Assembly (NCBI GenBank): GCA_051649605.1
Contig: JBOFHK010000017.1
Coordinates: forward strand, 62,001-126,000
Reading direction: 5' to 3'
From: Brevinema_A sp051649605
GTDB taxonomy: Bacteria > Spirochaetota > Brevinematia > Brevinematales > Brevinemataceae
Length of the DNA: 64,000 nucleotides
This document shows positions 1 to 8,770 of this stretch, piece after piece (the stretch's first letter is position 1; every line of letters starts with the position of its first letter). Both the position numbers and the translations under genes were made by a program. The notes beneath the pieces are model-generated. The model was given only the letters and a program-made list of their open reading frames with translations. It was not told where the DNA came from and made no database searches.

Positions 1-1001
1 TTATCAATTAAGATCTGACATTCTTGAGCAAAAAGAAGAAGCTCTTCAATATTATTTTTTTGATATTTTCTTTTGAATTCTTTAATCAGTGCTGTTCTAT
101 CGAGGATGGTATCTAGGGATACTGTATTAAAATCAATCTCTTCTGCATAAGAAGATAGTAAATGTCCGCTTTCTCTTGTTTTGATTAAAGCGTCTTCTAA
201 AATATCAGTTAATTCTTCATATTTTTGGGCGAATGAAGAAATACTACTCATCGATTTTTTTGCATCTTCCAAAATTAGAGTTGCATTTGTTTCTGCGGAG
301 TAGACGGCTTGGTGGGCATGATGAAGTGCCTGAGCGATTTTTTCTTTGTTTTGTAGTTGAGAAAGCTCTAGTTCTAATGCCTCTTCTTCATTGGTAGATA
401 GCTGAGCATCAGTAATTGTCTGATACGCATCCATATAATACTCTATTTCTTCTTTGAGTTTTTGAGCATTATTTTGTAGGAGAGTTTTTTCTTCTAATTT
501 ATCTAGCGTTTTTTGATATAGAGTACTAAATTGGTTTCGGAGGGGGAGTAATCCTGCAAAAGAATCCAAAACATCACCGTGGACTTTTTTGTTGAGCAAT
601 AACTGATGATCGTGCTGACCATGCATATCAGCCAAACAATTCCCTATTTCTTCAAGACGGGCGACTGTTTCTTGATGACCGTTGATAAAAACTCTATTTT
701 TTCCTTGCTGGAATATTTCTCTTCGGATAATGAGGTTAGCAGGATTATCAATATGAAAACTCTCAAGAGTGTTTTGTATTTGGGGATCCTCAATACTAAA
801 TTCTCCTTCGATAATCATTTGTTCGGTATGAGAACGAATCATCGAAGAATCACTCCGAGATCCCAATAATAATCCCAAAGCTCCGATAAGGACAGATTTA
901 CCTGCTCCAGTTTCTCCAGTAAATACAGAAAATCCCTTATGAAACTCTAAATTTAGGTTGTCGATAATAGCATAGTTTTTGATTGATATTCTTTCTAACA
1001 T
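1..1001 (-). CDS. recN: DNA repair protein RecN (3' part cut by window edge)
   Basis: RecN is an SMC-like ATPase that acts at double-strand breaks in recombinational repair. About 333 N-terminal codons are visible. The frame stays open from ATG at 1001 to the window edge, so the C-terminal ATPase half is missing only because the window ends. Residues 1-28 form the usual N-terminal strand region, and GETGAGKS at 29-36 is the Walker A motif, followed by the LLLGSRSD segment typical of RecN. From about residue 150 the protein is rich in Glu, Gln, Leu and Lys, as expected of the coiled-coil arm. The start codon overlaps the last 7 bases of nadK, so the two genes form one translationally coupled unit. 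The nadK-recN pairing is common in bacteria. Confidence 0.95.
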   Translation of the reverse strand, partial: MLERISIKNYAIIDNLNLEFHKGFSVFTGETGAGKSVLIGALGLLLGSRSDSSMIRSHTEQMIIEGEFSIEDPQIQNTLESFHIDNPANLIIRREIFQQGKNRVFINGHQETVARLEEIGNCLADMHGQHDHQLLLNKKVHGDVLDSFAGLLPLRNQFSTLYQKTLDKLEEKTLLQNNAQKLKEEIEYYMDAYQTITDAQLSTNEEEALELELSQLQNKEKIAQALHHAHQAVYSAETNATLILEDAKKSMSSISSFAQKYEELTDILEDALIKTRESGHLLSSYAEEIDFNTVSLDTILDRTALIKEFKRKYQKNNIEELLLFAQECQILID

Positions 1002-1834
1002 AAAAAATCCTGAGATTTGGTATTAGTTGTTCCTAGTCTCCACCCCAATTTTCGGGATAGGGAACTAAAAAATTCATGGGAAGGAGTATATAGGCTATTT
1101 ACATAAAGAGGTTTCATAATGGTAAAAGTGTCTCCATTTTCGAATGGTAATACTTCTTGACCATCTGCCCACACTTCGGAATTTGGTGAAGAAGGATTGG
1201 TAATACAAATTTTGTTATTGAGTCCAATCACGAGAGGTCGTTCTCCTAAAATATGGGAGCAGATCGGGGTAATGGTGATTAATTCCATATCTGGTAGAGA
1301 AATAGGGCCACCGGCGGAGAGATTGTAGGCGGTTGATCCTGTTGGACTAGCGATAAGAATCCCATCAGCTCGCACTTTCATTACTTGTTTGTTATTAATA
1401 TAGACTACAAATTCGGTTAAAATCCCCTTGCGTTTGTTTGAGAATAAAAATTCGTTTAAGGCGATCAGTTTTTGACCGTCATTTTTTATTCCAGATAATA
1501 CCATTCTTCTTGTCCATTTATTTTTAGGAGAAAACAGTTTTGGGAGAGATCTTTTGAAGGATTTGGGTTCGAGGTTGGCTAAAAAACCTACTGTACCTCC
1601 TTTGACAGGGATAATAGGAATAGCGTAACGAATATATTTCCGTACTGCTCCAACAAAACTGCCATCCCCACCTATTGAAAAAACAATATGAAATGGTCTA
1701 TTTGAAGGTAGTATGTTATTAGGAGGGACAATAAATGAATTAATGCCGAGTATTGCTAGCTCTTCTTGGAGTAATTGAAACAAAGGGGCTAGATGTGGGG
1801 TGTTTGTTTTCCCTGTAATTAAGGCAGTGGTCAT
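995..1834 (-). CDS. nadK: NAD kinase
   Basis: This enzyme phosphorylates NAD+ to NADP+ in the cytoplasm. The 279-aa length is normal for the family. Visible motifs are GGDGSF at 55-60 (the diphosphate-binding GGDG loop), the NE pair at 127-128, and TGSTAYNLSAGGP at 165-177, which forms the NAD-binding core. Further back are IIPVKGGTVGFLA and ADGQE segments, also typical. The start follows a GAGGCTCTT stretch and has no better alternative. It is divergent from prmC across a 109-bp gap, and its 3' end overlaps the recN start by 7 bases. Confidence 0.96.
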   Translation of the reverse strand: MTTALITGKTNTPHLAPLFQLLQEELAILGINSFIVPPNNILPSNRPFHIVFSIGGDGSFVGAVRKYIRYAIPIIPVKGGTVGFLANLEPKSFKRSLPKLFSPKNKWTRRMVLSGIKNDGQKLIALNEFLFSNKRKGILTEFVVYINNKQVMKVRADGILIASPTGSTAYNLSAGGPISLPDMELITITPICSHILGERPLVIGLNNKICITNPSSPNSEVWADGQEVLPFENGDTFTIMKPLYVNSLYTPSHEFFSSLSRKLGWRLGTTNTKSQDFLC

Positions 1835-1909
1835 AAGAGCCTCTTATTTATTAATCGTTACTATAAATGATACTATTTTTTTTATAAAAATTCAATATCC
1901 TAGTTATGA

Positions 1910-1938
1910 TTGTATAAAAATAAAATCAGTGTTATAAT
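1910..1938 (+). promoter_or_regulatory. sigma-70-like promoter of prmC, apparently giving a leaderless mRNA
   Basis: A perfect TATAAT at 1933-1938 lies 17 bp after TTGTAT at 1910-1915. The ATG of prmC begins at 1944, only 5 bases beyond the -10 box, where transcription should start. No Shine-Dalgarno sequence is present. Confidence 0.6.
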
Positions 1939-1943
1939 ATTTT

Positions 1944-2792
1944 ATGAATGATACGGTAAACGAATTGTGGGATTATGGGAAAAAACAGCTCCCTTTAGAT
2001 CTTTTTCCTGAAAGAGACGAAGAGTTAATACGGATTTTTTTGGAACTTCTTGGGATCTCTCGACATGAATTATCTTTATACCGTAATACAGTTCTACCCC
2101 ACCCAGAACGTTTTTATCACATTATTGAAGAACGGCAAACTCAAAAACCGCTTGCCTATATTTTAGGGTATTGCTATTTTTATGGAGAAAAATTTCCTGT
2201 TTCTGAAGAGACTTTGATTCCTCGTTATGATACTGAAGGCTTAGTTGATGCTATAAAACAGTACTATGATCCCCAGCGATCTTTAAAGATTCTTGATATT
2301 GGTACAGGAACAGGGGTTATTGCTCTTTCTCTAGCTAAGATTTTCCCTAATGCTTTTATTAAAGGGATTGATTTGGTGGGACAGGCTTTTAAAAATTCTC
2401 AGCGTGCGTTACAGTTAGAAGAAGAGCGAATCGTTTTCGAACAAATGGATTTTTTGAAACAAACTCCCCCGTCCGAGATGTGGGATTGTATTGTTTCCAA
2501 TCCTCCTTATTTAGATGAATCTGATATGGAAAATCTCGAAGATCAAGTGAAAAACTTTGAACCTCATCAGGCATTATATGCTGAGCAGGGTGGTTTAATT
2601 TTTTATCAAAAAATTGCAGAATTTGCAATAAAATTTTTGGCTCCTAGAGGGACAATATTTTTAGAAGTTGATTATAAATACCAAAAAGTTTGTCATTTAT
2701 TTTCGACGTTTGGTTATGAAGATCCTTTGTTGATTAGGGATTTGTCAGGGTTAGTAAGAGTATTACAATTTGAAAAACCTAGCGTTTCATAA
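1944..2792 (+). CDS. prmC: Peptide chain release factor N5-glutamine methyltransferase
   Basis: PrmC (HemK) uses SAM to methylate the Gln of the GGQ motif in release factors RF1 and RF2. The protein has 282 aa with the two expected parts. An alpha-helical N-terminal domain (about 1-90) binds the release factor. A Rossmann methyltransferase domain carries IPRYDTE at 92-98, DIGTGTG at 118-124 and the catalytic NPPY at 186-189. The usual Pro of IPRPDTE is Tyr here. No ribosome-binding site precedes the ATG and the -10 box sits just upstream, so translation probably starts on a leaderless message. The last 14 bases overlap the 3' end of the convergent secreted-protein gene. Confidence 0.95.
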   Translation: MNDTVNELWDYGKKQLPLDLFPERDEELIRIFLELLGISRHELSLYRNTVLPHPERFYHIIEERQTQKPLAYILGYCYFYGEKFPVSEETLIPRYDTEGLVDAIKQYYDPQRSLKILDIGTGTGVIALSLAKIFPNAFIKGIDLVGQAFKNSQRALQLEEERIVFEQMDFLKQTPPSEMWDCIVSNPPYLDESDMENLEDQVKNFEPHQALYAEQGGLIFYQKIAEFAIKFLAPRGTIFLEVDYKYQKVCHLFSTFGYEDPLLIRDLSGLVRVLQFEKPSVS

Positions 2793-3201
2793 AGAGCTCT
2801 TTGAGATTATTCGTATTGATGATATAAATTTGGGAGGGAGTGATTTCTAAGATATTTGTTGAAATTTCTTCGTTTAGAAGGATCTCTGTTTGAGCTACTG
2901 TTTTTTCGGGGGAAGTATTCATAATATTAATAATGTTGAAATAACCTTTAGTAGAAACATATTTTTGAATGATATCCAATTGTTGTTCTCTCGTCATACT
3001 TTCGTATTCAAAAATAGGGATCACAGAAAGGGTATATTTCCCCGTAGCATCGATATTAAAGATAATATCCATTTCTTCATCATAATTTTCGTTAATTGGA
3101 GAGCTCCAAAGTCCTTGTAGGAGTATATAAGCTTGATTTTTGCTTTGTGCAAATGATATATTAAAGACTAGTGTAAGGATAATAAAATAATAAGCTTTCA
3201 T
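2779..3201 (-). CDS. Small secreted protein with LQGxW motif (possible lipocalin-like)
   Basis: This 140-aa protein has no family I can name. Residues 1-18 are a signal peptide (Lys at 2, hydrophobic core, cut after FAQ). LLQGLW follows soon after, then alternating hydrophobic and polar segments that suggest beta strands, and a basic KR end. The N-terminal GxW motif resembles the lipocalin signature and the three clearer relatives at 40071-41190 and 45224-45715, though beyond that motif similarity is weak. The start is supported by AAGGA 7 bases upstream. It is probably periplasmic or surface located. The gene is convergent with prmC and overlaps its end by 14 bases. Confidence 0.6.
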   Translation of the reverse strand: MKAYYFIILTLVFNISFAQSKNQAYILLQGLWSSPINENYDEEMDIIFNIDATGKYTLSVIPIFEYESMTREQQLDIIQKYVSTKGYFNIINIMNTSPEKTVAQTEILLNEEISTNILEITPSQIYIINTNNLKELFMKR

Positions 3202-3316
3202 TGTCGAATCCTTGTTGGTAATAGATTATTTAATAGATCCTTTATTATAAAAGATAATATTACTCTATTACAAGATATAAACAAAAAAATCGAAGATATT
3301 AATTAAGAGGGCATTA

Positions 3317-5536
3317 ATGACAAGAGTAGTAGTACTATTTTTAAGTATATTTGGAATTACAGTGTGTACAAAAAGTGTATCATCTTATCAAGAAATTGTA
3401 AATAATCCTATGAGTTCTTACAGAGAAGGGCATTACCGAAATGTCGTTGAATCTTTTGAAAAAAATCCAAAAATGGCAGATAATTTTGAGCTTCAATATA
3501 TTGTTGCAAGTAGCTATTTGGAGCTAAGAGATTATCCAAAAGCCTTCCAACAATTTTACAAAATTGATGCAGAAAAATTTTCTCAATCAGCACTTTTTCC
3601 TTTTTATGTCAGGAGATACCTACAAGTGTTGATTGCCTTAGAAGACCCTGATATTCTCAGTACGGGAGAGGAAATAGTCTTATTAAAGTTAGTTTCTATG
3701 GTTCCTGGAGATTCTCCGATTCGTCCTTATTTGGATAATGAGCTATTTTCTGTCTTATGGTCTACTAAAAATTATCCAGCGATACTTTCTTTGAATAAAA
3801 ATCTCTCTCTTCAAGGTAAGGGATGGAGAGAATTAGCAAAAAGTGAGCTAGGTCAAGCCTATGATATCTTTGCTATTATTAAGGCACAAAAATCATTTGC
3901 TAAAAACAAAGCTTACTCTAATTTGATTAAAACATTAAACCCGGATCAATTCCGAAAACCTGATGATTTATCTAATTTAGTAGAAATGACTTTAAGAATC
4001 CCAGAATATAGAGAAAAAGCATTGATTTTTGCGGAAAAATATCAAACGATTACCAAAGATAAAGAATATTATCCCCAAATTTTATCGACAAAGTTTCAAT
4101 TAGAGGGAAATACTCAGCAAGCCATTAACACCTTATTATCCTTTATTGATCAGAATAAAAACGCAAGCTTAAATTTTTATACCTATACCTACGAATATCT
4201 TGTCAAACGAAAACAATATGATCTAGCAGATGAACTGGCAACGGCAGCACACAAGATCTATCGTAAAGATTTTTACTGTCAGGCACAGTGGGGAATAGAA
4301 TTTCATCGAGACCCCCAGTATGTTTTTAATTGGTATAAAGAAAACTATCGGAATATTCCTCAAAACCAACATAATCAAGTTATTCGAGCTTTGATTCGGC
4401 ATGATTTGAAAATCGCCGAACAGGCGGTAGACCTAGGTCTTATAGTTAATCAGGATCACCCTGCATTTTTATTGAAATATGCCTTAATTAAAGAACATTT
4501 CGGTAAAAGAGAAGAGGCGTATCGTTACTATTTGAAATTAATGTTTCAAGAATCGTTTAGCTATCCAGGGATTGTTGCAAAACAAAAAGAAAATATAATG
4601 AGAAAGGAATTTCGAGAAATCTTCGATCCTTATATTAAGGATTTGGTAACAAAAATGCCTAAGTATGATTTGAAAGATCGATTGATGTTAACAAAAGCTT
4701 TCTTGATCGATGAAGAACTGGATGATTTGGTGGATCAGAGGCAGTTTAAAAAAGACCAGCAAGATTTTAATAATATTGTTTACGCTGATTTAAATAAAGT
4801 AAAAACTCTTCCCATGTTAGAAAAATATCCCAAATCTCTTAGTAATTTTGCTCCAGAAACCCAAGATTATATCGAAAATTCTGTTGTTGAAGCGATGAAA
4901 GGTGACCAAAATTGGCATAATACAGCTCGTTATTATTATAAATATCGGAATCTCTTTATCAATAGTAGTATTGAAGGGTATCTCACCTTTCGGCTTTATT
5001 TTTATATGCGTGATCAATTTTCTTATACCTATTTTCCTAATTATCCAAAAGATGTTGTTGAGTTAGCGTTTCCCAAACCCCAGTTTGATTTAATTACCGA
5101 GTGGAGTGGTGGAGATAAAGATCTTGCTTATTGGATGCTATCTTCTTTTATGGCGGAGAGTCATTTTCGGAAAAGAGTTTACTCTCATGTGGGTGCGGTA
5201 GGATTTGCTCAGGTAATGCCTTACACAGCTCAAGATATTAAACGATGGATGAAAATGCCCCATTTATCTAATTATGATTTTTATGATAATATGCGGATGG
5301 GAATCTATTACCATAAAAGGATGGTAGATACTATGGATGGGAATATTTTATTATCTCTTGCTGCCTATAATGCCGGTCCTGGAGCCGTTGCTCGTTGGCA
5401 GAAGAAATATGGATTTATTAATGATATTTATTTGTTTATTGAAGCAATTGATTATCTAGAAACGAGAAACTATGTAAAAATTATTACTTACAATCACGGG
5501 ATGTATCGTTTCTTAAATGATTATAATTTATATTAA
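3317..5536 (+). CDS. Soluble lytic transglycosylase-like murein hydrolase
   Basis: This 739-aa enzyme is predicted to cleave peptidoglycan glycan strands to form 1,6-anhydro ends. Residues 1-22 are a signal sequence; the Cys in GITVC could be a relaxed spirochaetal lipobox, which would make it membrane anchored. Residues about 40-590 are helical with TPR-like repeats, like the superhelical ring of Slt70. The SLT domain occupies about 595-735: catalytic Glu614 in AESHFR, GAVGFAQVMPYTA, then AAYNAGPGAVARW and a YV..I..Y end. The architecture matches the Slt family, although the length is above that of E. coli Slt. It is a single gene with AGAGGGC before the ATG and a strong terminator after it. 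Confidence 0.9.
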   Translation: MTRVVVLFLSIFGITVCTKSVSSYQEIVNNPMSSYREGHYRNVVESFEKNPKMADNFELQYIVASSYLELRDYPKAFQQFYKIDAEKFSQSALFPFYVRRYLQVLIALEDPDILSTGEEIVLLKLVSMVPGDSPIRPYLDNELFSVLWSTKNYPAILSLNKNLSLQGKGWRELAKSELGQAYDIFAIIKAQKSFAKNKAYSNLIKTLNPDQFRKPDDLSNLVEMTLRIPEYREKALIFAEKYQTITKDKEYYPQILSTKFQLEGNTQQAINTLLSFIDQNKNASLNFYTYTYEYLVKRKQYDLADELATAAHKIYRKDFYCQAQWGIEFHRDPQYVFNWYKENYRNIPQNQHNQVIRALIRHDLKIAEQAVDLGLIVNQDHPAFLLKYALIKEHFGKREEAYRYYLKLMFQESFSYPGIVAKQKENIMRKEFREIFDPYIKDLVTKMPKYDLKDRLMLTKAFLIDEELDDLVDQRQFKKDQQDFNNIVYADLNKVKTLPMLEKYPKSLSNFAPETQDYIENSVVEAMKGDQNWHNTARYYYKYRNLFINSSIEGYLTFRLYFYMRDQFSYTYFPNYPKDVVELAFPKPQFDLITEWSGGDKDLAYWMLSSFMAESHFRKRVYSHVGAVGFAQVMPYTAQDIKRWMKMPHLSNYDFYDNMRMGIYYHKRMVDTMDGNILLSLAAYNAGPGAVARWQKKYGFINDIYLFIEAIDYLETRNYVKIITYNHGMYRFLNDYNLY

Positions 5537-5541
5537 TTAAT

Positions 5542-5580
5542 AAAAATCCTTCTCTAATAGCACGATAGAGAAGGATTTTT
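5542..5580. terminator. Bidirectional intrinsic terminator
   Basis: A 15-bp perfect inverted repeat (5542-5556 and 5566-5580) has an A-run on one side and a T-run on the other. It lies between the convergent transglycosylase gene and the outer-membrane protein gene, so it can serve both strands. Confidence 0.85.
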
Positions 5581-5600
5581 ACGATTTATGTCTGTATTTT

Positions 5601-6290
5601 TTAGAATGATAAACCGAGGCTGACTGCTCCAGAGAGTGCTCCAAGACCTTGAAAATCTTTCCAAGCTTCTGGTAGTTTTTCTACATAATGGTAGTTTGCT
5701 GATAATGATAAGTATAAATGCCCAACTAATCGAATATCTAAAGCAATTTCTGGAACAACGATGACCGATGTTTCTCTATTTTCTACCAATCCAGGAGTTT
5801 TGCGAGAAATGGTATCAAATCCGATTGCTCCAACTAAAACCTGTGTTCTAAAGACGACAGGACTAGAAGGATTCCAACGAAAACCAACGATCCCTCCCCC
5901 ATAAACTAGGGAATGATGGTTTGACCCACTGAGTTCGAGATTTCCGAAAGAAGAATAAACCCCTCCTCCGATAAAGAAATAGCGTCCCAGATTAAACCCA
6001 AAACTAGGACCACCAATCGTTAATAACTTGTCTTCTAATGCCCCAAATTGTTGTTGATAGTTTACCCAAACACCAAAGTGGTATCCACTATCATCAATAA
6101 TTTTTTTCGATGGTGATATCGGATCATCGGTAAGCGTGGCATTTGGGTATTCGAGATTGTCGTTCATCATGTTATATTCTGTTTGTGCTATGTTTCCGTA
6201 ATCAGAATCACCATCAAATTGGGCATAAGATATTGATATTGTAGCAAATAATGTGATAAATATTAGTCTTTCAATCCTCCATAATTTCAT
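5601..6290 (-). CDS. Predicted outer-membrane beta-barrel protein
   Basis: This 229-aa protein is of unknown specific function. The open frame extends further upstream, but the start is set at 6290 because GGGAGG lies 6 bases before that ATG and because a signal peptide (cut after SYAQ) begins there. The mature N-terminus is acidic. The rest alternates aromatic and Gly-rich amphipathic strands such as FGFNLGRYFFIGGGVY and ends LSLGLSF, with the C-terminal Phe expected of a barrel inserted by BamA. It lies 68 bases downstream of a lone ABC ATPase gene on the same strand, probably in one transcript. Confidence 0.7.
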   Translation of the reverse strand: MKLWRIERLIFITLFATISISYAQFDGDSDYGNIAQTEYNMMNDNLEYPNATLTDDPISPSKKIIDDSGYHFGVWVNYQQQFGALEDKLLTIGGPSFGFNLGRYFFIGGGVYSSFGNLELSGSNHHSLVYGGGIVGFRWNPSSPVVFRTQVLVGAIGFDTISRKTPGLVENRETSVIVVPEIALDIRLVGHLYLSLSANYHYVEKLPEAWKDFQGLGALSGAVSLGLSF

Positions 6291-6358
6291 GATATACCTC
6301 CCAAGTATATTTTCTATACGAAAGGTATTTATTTTAGTGATAAAGGTCAAGAAAAATA

Positions 6359-6982
6359 TTAATTTTGTTCTAAGATAAAATGATAATCAGATACTTCAAT
6401 TAAGGAAAAAACTTGATGAGCGTGGTAAAGCTCGGCCTGGTGGCTTGACATAAAAACCAAGTGTTCTTGGGCAAGATCAGAAATTAATTGAGATAGAAGG
6501 GTTTTATTGGATTTGGACAAAAATGAATCAGGTTCGTCTAAAATCAAAATATTTTTTTTAAGAGCGAGATTACGAATAATGGTTAATAATTGTTTTTCGC
6601 CCCCTGACATCGTATTACACATTTTATTGCGTAGATTGTCTGCACGGAGTCTGCTGATAAGATCGCTACTTTGATCTTGTCCAGGAAGGTATAAGCCTTG
6701 CCTGATAAATTCCTCACCCGTAATTGCAGGGAGAGTGGTGGATATTTGTGGGAGATAAGATATTTTTTTTATAATTTGTTGAGGACTTAGCGTTGATGAA
6801 TGATCGATGAGGATTTCACCTTGGTATTGAGTATGCAAACCTACGATAGCACGAAATAAGGAGCTTTTTCCTGAGCCATTTGTTCCATGAAGGAATACTA
6901 AACCTTTATTTGGGAGTGCTAAGGAAGGGATCAATAGAGAAAAATTAGGAAAAATTAAAGAAAAATTATTGATCGTAATCAT
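6359..6982 (-). CDS. ABC transporter ATP-binding protein
   Basis: This is a single nucleotide-binding domain of 207 aa. Walker A is GTNGSGKSS, the Q-loop is within YLPQ, the signature is TMSGGEKQ, Walker B is ILILDEPDSF and the switch His is in SSHQAE. The frame is open 13 codons further up, but the ATG at 6982 has AAGGA with good spacing and matches the family start. No permease or solute-binding gene lies next to it, so the substrate is unknown and its membrane partner must be encoded elsewhere. The only downstream gene in the unit is the barrel protein. It is divergent from rpsB. Confidence 0.85.
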   Translation of the reverse strand: MITINNFSLIFPNFSLLIPSLALPNKGLVFLHGTNGSGKSSLFRAIVGLHTQYQGEILIDHSSTLSPQQIIKKISYLPQISTTLPAITGEEFIRQGLYLPGQDQSSDLISRLRADNLRNKMCNTMSGGEKQLLTIIRNLALKKNILILDEPDSFLSKSNKTLLSQLISDLAQEHLVFMSSHQAELYHAHQVFSLIEVSDYHFILEQN

Positions 6983-7046
6983 AGGATTCCTTTTGCCATT
7001 ATTACTACTATTATAAAACATTTTGTAAGGAATTACAAGAGCGTTG

Positions 7047-7075
7047 TTGACTATTAGGTAATAGTATGTTATAAT
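7047..7075 (+). promoter_or_regulatory. sigma-70 promoter of rpsB-tsf
   Basis: TTGACT (7047-7052), 17 bp, then TATAAT (7070-7075). One mismatch to consensus, with ideal spacing. Transcription would begin about 32 bases before the rpsB start. Confidence 0.8.
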
Positions 7076-7113
7076 ATTAGGATATTAAATATGTCTTAGG
7101 AGGACAAATCTAT

Positions 7114-7929
7114 ATGGCAAGCATCATTTATAATGATACCGAATTAATGCGTAGTCTGCTTGAAGCGGGCGTTCATTTTGGGCATCAGACAAAAAGATGG
7201 AATCCAAAAATGAAACCTTATATTTTTACTAAAAGAAATGGGATTTACATCGTAGACTTGCGTTACACCACGGAAAAGCTGAAAGAAGCTTATGCCGCAA
7301 TGAAAGAGATCGCCGAGAAAGGTGGTCAGGTTCTTTTTGTAGGAACAAAAAAACAAGCTCAGCAGTCTATCAAAGAACAAGGACAGCGCTGTGGAATGTT
7401 TTTTGTGAGTAAACGCTGGTTAGGTGGTACATTAACCAACTATGCCACTCTTCGTAAAAGCGTAGAAAAAATGAAGCGTTTTGAACGTAAAGTCGAAACC
7501 CAAGGCGATCAAATGATCAAAAAAGAACGTCTTGCTCTTCAAAAAGAAGTAGATCGGATGCTTGGATTCTATGATGGGATTCGTGATATGAAAAAACTAC
7601 CGCAAGCTCTTTGGGTTGTGGATGTCAAAAGAGAAATTAACGCTGTTCTTGAAGCTCGTAAATTGGGGATAAAAATCTTTGGTATTGCTGATACCAATAT
7701 CGACCCTGATCTCTTAGATTATATTGTTCCAGGTAATGATGACGCTATCCGTTCTGTCGAATTATTAAGCTCTATTATGGCTGATGCAATTATCGAAGGG
7801 GCAGGATTTCATGCAAAAACAGATATTGCTGAAGAAGAATTCTCTATTGATGAAGTAGAACAAACAATTACCTCCCCAACAACATTAGACGATTCTGTTG
7901 ATGAGCTTGCCCAAGGGTATGAAAAATAA
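7114..7929 (+). CDS. rpsB: 30S ribosomal protein S2
   Basis: S2 is a late-assembling protein of the small ribosomal subunit and helps bind S1. The protein has 271 aa. The LLEAGVHFGHQTKRWNPKM block at 13-31, the VDLRYT segment, the SKRWLGGTLTN block and FGIADTNIDP are all diagnostic. The C-terminal 40 residues form an acidic tail beyond the core fold. A strong AGGAGG lies 10 bases before the ATG. It heads the two-gene rpsB-tsf operon, the conserved arrangement in most bacteria, with an 11-base gap to tsf. Confidence 0.98.
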   Translation: MASIIYNDTELMRSLLEAGVHFGHQTKRWNPKMKPYIFTKRNGIYIVDLRYTTEKLKEAYAAMKEIAEKGGQVLFVGTKKQAQQSIKEQGQRCGMFFVSKRWLGGTLTNYATLRKSVEKMKRFERKVETQGDQMIKKERLALQKEVDRMLGFYDGIRDMKKLPQALWVVDVKREINAVLEARKLGIKIFGIADTNIDPDLLDYIVPGNDDAIRSVELLSSIMADAIIEGAGFHAKTDIAEEEFSIDEVEQTITSPTTLDDSVDELAQGYEK

Positions 7930-7940
7930 GGAGTACATAA

Positions 7941-8723
7941 ATGGCTGTATCTATGGAAGATATTAAAACACTCAAAGAAATGACTGGTGCAGGATTGATG
8001 GATGCTAAAAAAACCTTGGAAGAAACAGGGGGTAATATTGACGAAGCTGTTAAAATTCTCCGCCAAAAAGGCTTAGCAAAAGCCAATAAAAGAGCCGATA
8101 ACGAAGTTAAAGAAGGTACAGTTTCCTTTGCTCAAGAAGGAAATAAATTTTTAGCACTTCGTGTAAACTGTGAAACTGACTTTGTTGCAAAAACTGATGT
8201 ATTCCAAAATTTTGCAAAAGAAACTGCCCAAATGATTCTTAAATCGAACCTTACTCCTGGTGCCGAACTTCCGTCTGATATTGACGAAGAACGTAAAGCT
8301 GCTATCGCAAAATTAGGCGAGAATGTGATCCTTTCTGAGTGGAAATATTTAGATGCAAAGGATACCTTATACCACTATATTCATATGAGTAAAATTGTTG
8401 TTGCTATTGATTTCGTTGGGACTCTTTCTGAGGAGACGATGAAAAATGTTGCGATGCAGATTGCTTCTATGAATCCTTTGGGACTCGTCAAGGAAGATAT
8501 TGCTCAAGATATTATTGATCGTGAGCTAGAAGTTTATACGGTAAAAGCGAAAGAATCTGGTAAACCCGATACTGTTATTCCCAAAATTGTTGAAGGAATG
8601 ATGAGCAAATTTTATGCGGAAAGTATTTTGTTAGAACAACCTTTTGTTTTTGATGAAAGTAAAAAAATGTCTGAGCTTCTCGGTTCGGCAAAAATTAATG
8701 CTTTTATCCGAGTTAGTTTATAA
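7941..8723 (+). CDS. tsf: Translation elongation factor Ts
   Basis: EF-Ts is the guanine-nucleotide exchange factor that reloads EF-Tu with GTP. The protein has 260 aa. The N-terminal UBA-like domain contains LKEMTGAGLMDAKKTL. The core follows with NCETDFVAKTDVF, whose TDFVAK motif contacts the EF-Tu nucleotide site, then ASMNPLGL and a C-terminal dimerisation-type module. AAGGAG is correctly spaced before the start. It is co-transcribed with rpsB, and the operon ends at the terminator immediately downstream. Confidence 0.98.
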   Translation: MAVSMEDIKTLKEMTGAGLMDAKKTLEETGGNIDEAVKILRQKGLAKANKRADNEVKEGTVSFAQEGNKFLALRVNCETDFVAKTDVFQNFAKETAQMILKSNLTPGAELPSDIDEERKAAIAKLGENVILSEWKYLDAKDTLYHYIHMSKIVVAIDFVGTLSEETMKNVAMQIASMNPLGLVKEDIAQDIIDRELEVYTVKAKESGKPDTVIPKIVEGMMSKFYAESILLEQPFVFDESKKMSELLGSAKINAFIRVSL

Positions 8724-8725
8724 AT

Positions 8726-8758
8726 AAAAAACCCCTCATAATTTATGAGGGGTTTTTT
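8726..8758. terminator. Bidirectional intrinsic terminator after tsf
   Basis: A 16-bp perfect stem (8726-8741 with 8743-8758) contains CCCCTCAT/ATGAGGGG flanked by six A and six T. It separates tsf from the convergent LysE-type gene. Confidence 0.9.
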
Positions 8759-8770
8759 ATTTATAAGATA

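Noticed and set aside
606..869. 87-codon frame on the plus strand
   Set aside because: It lies entirely inside recN on the other strand, which has the Walker A and a continuous homologous product; it has no ribosome-binding site.
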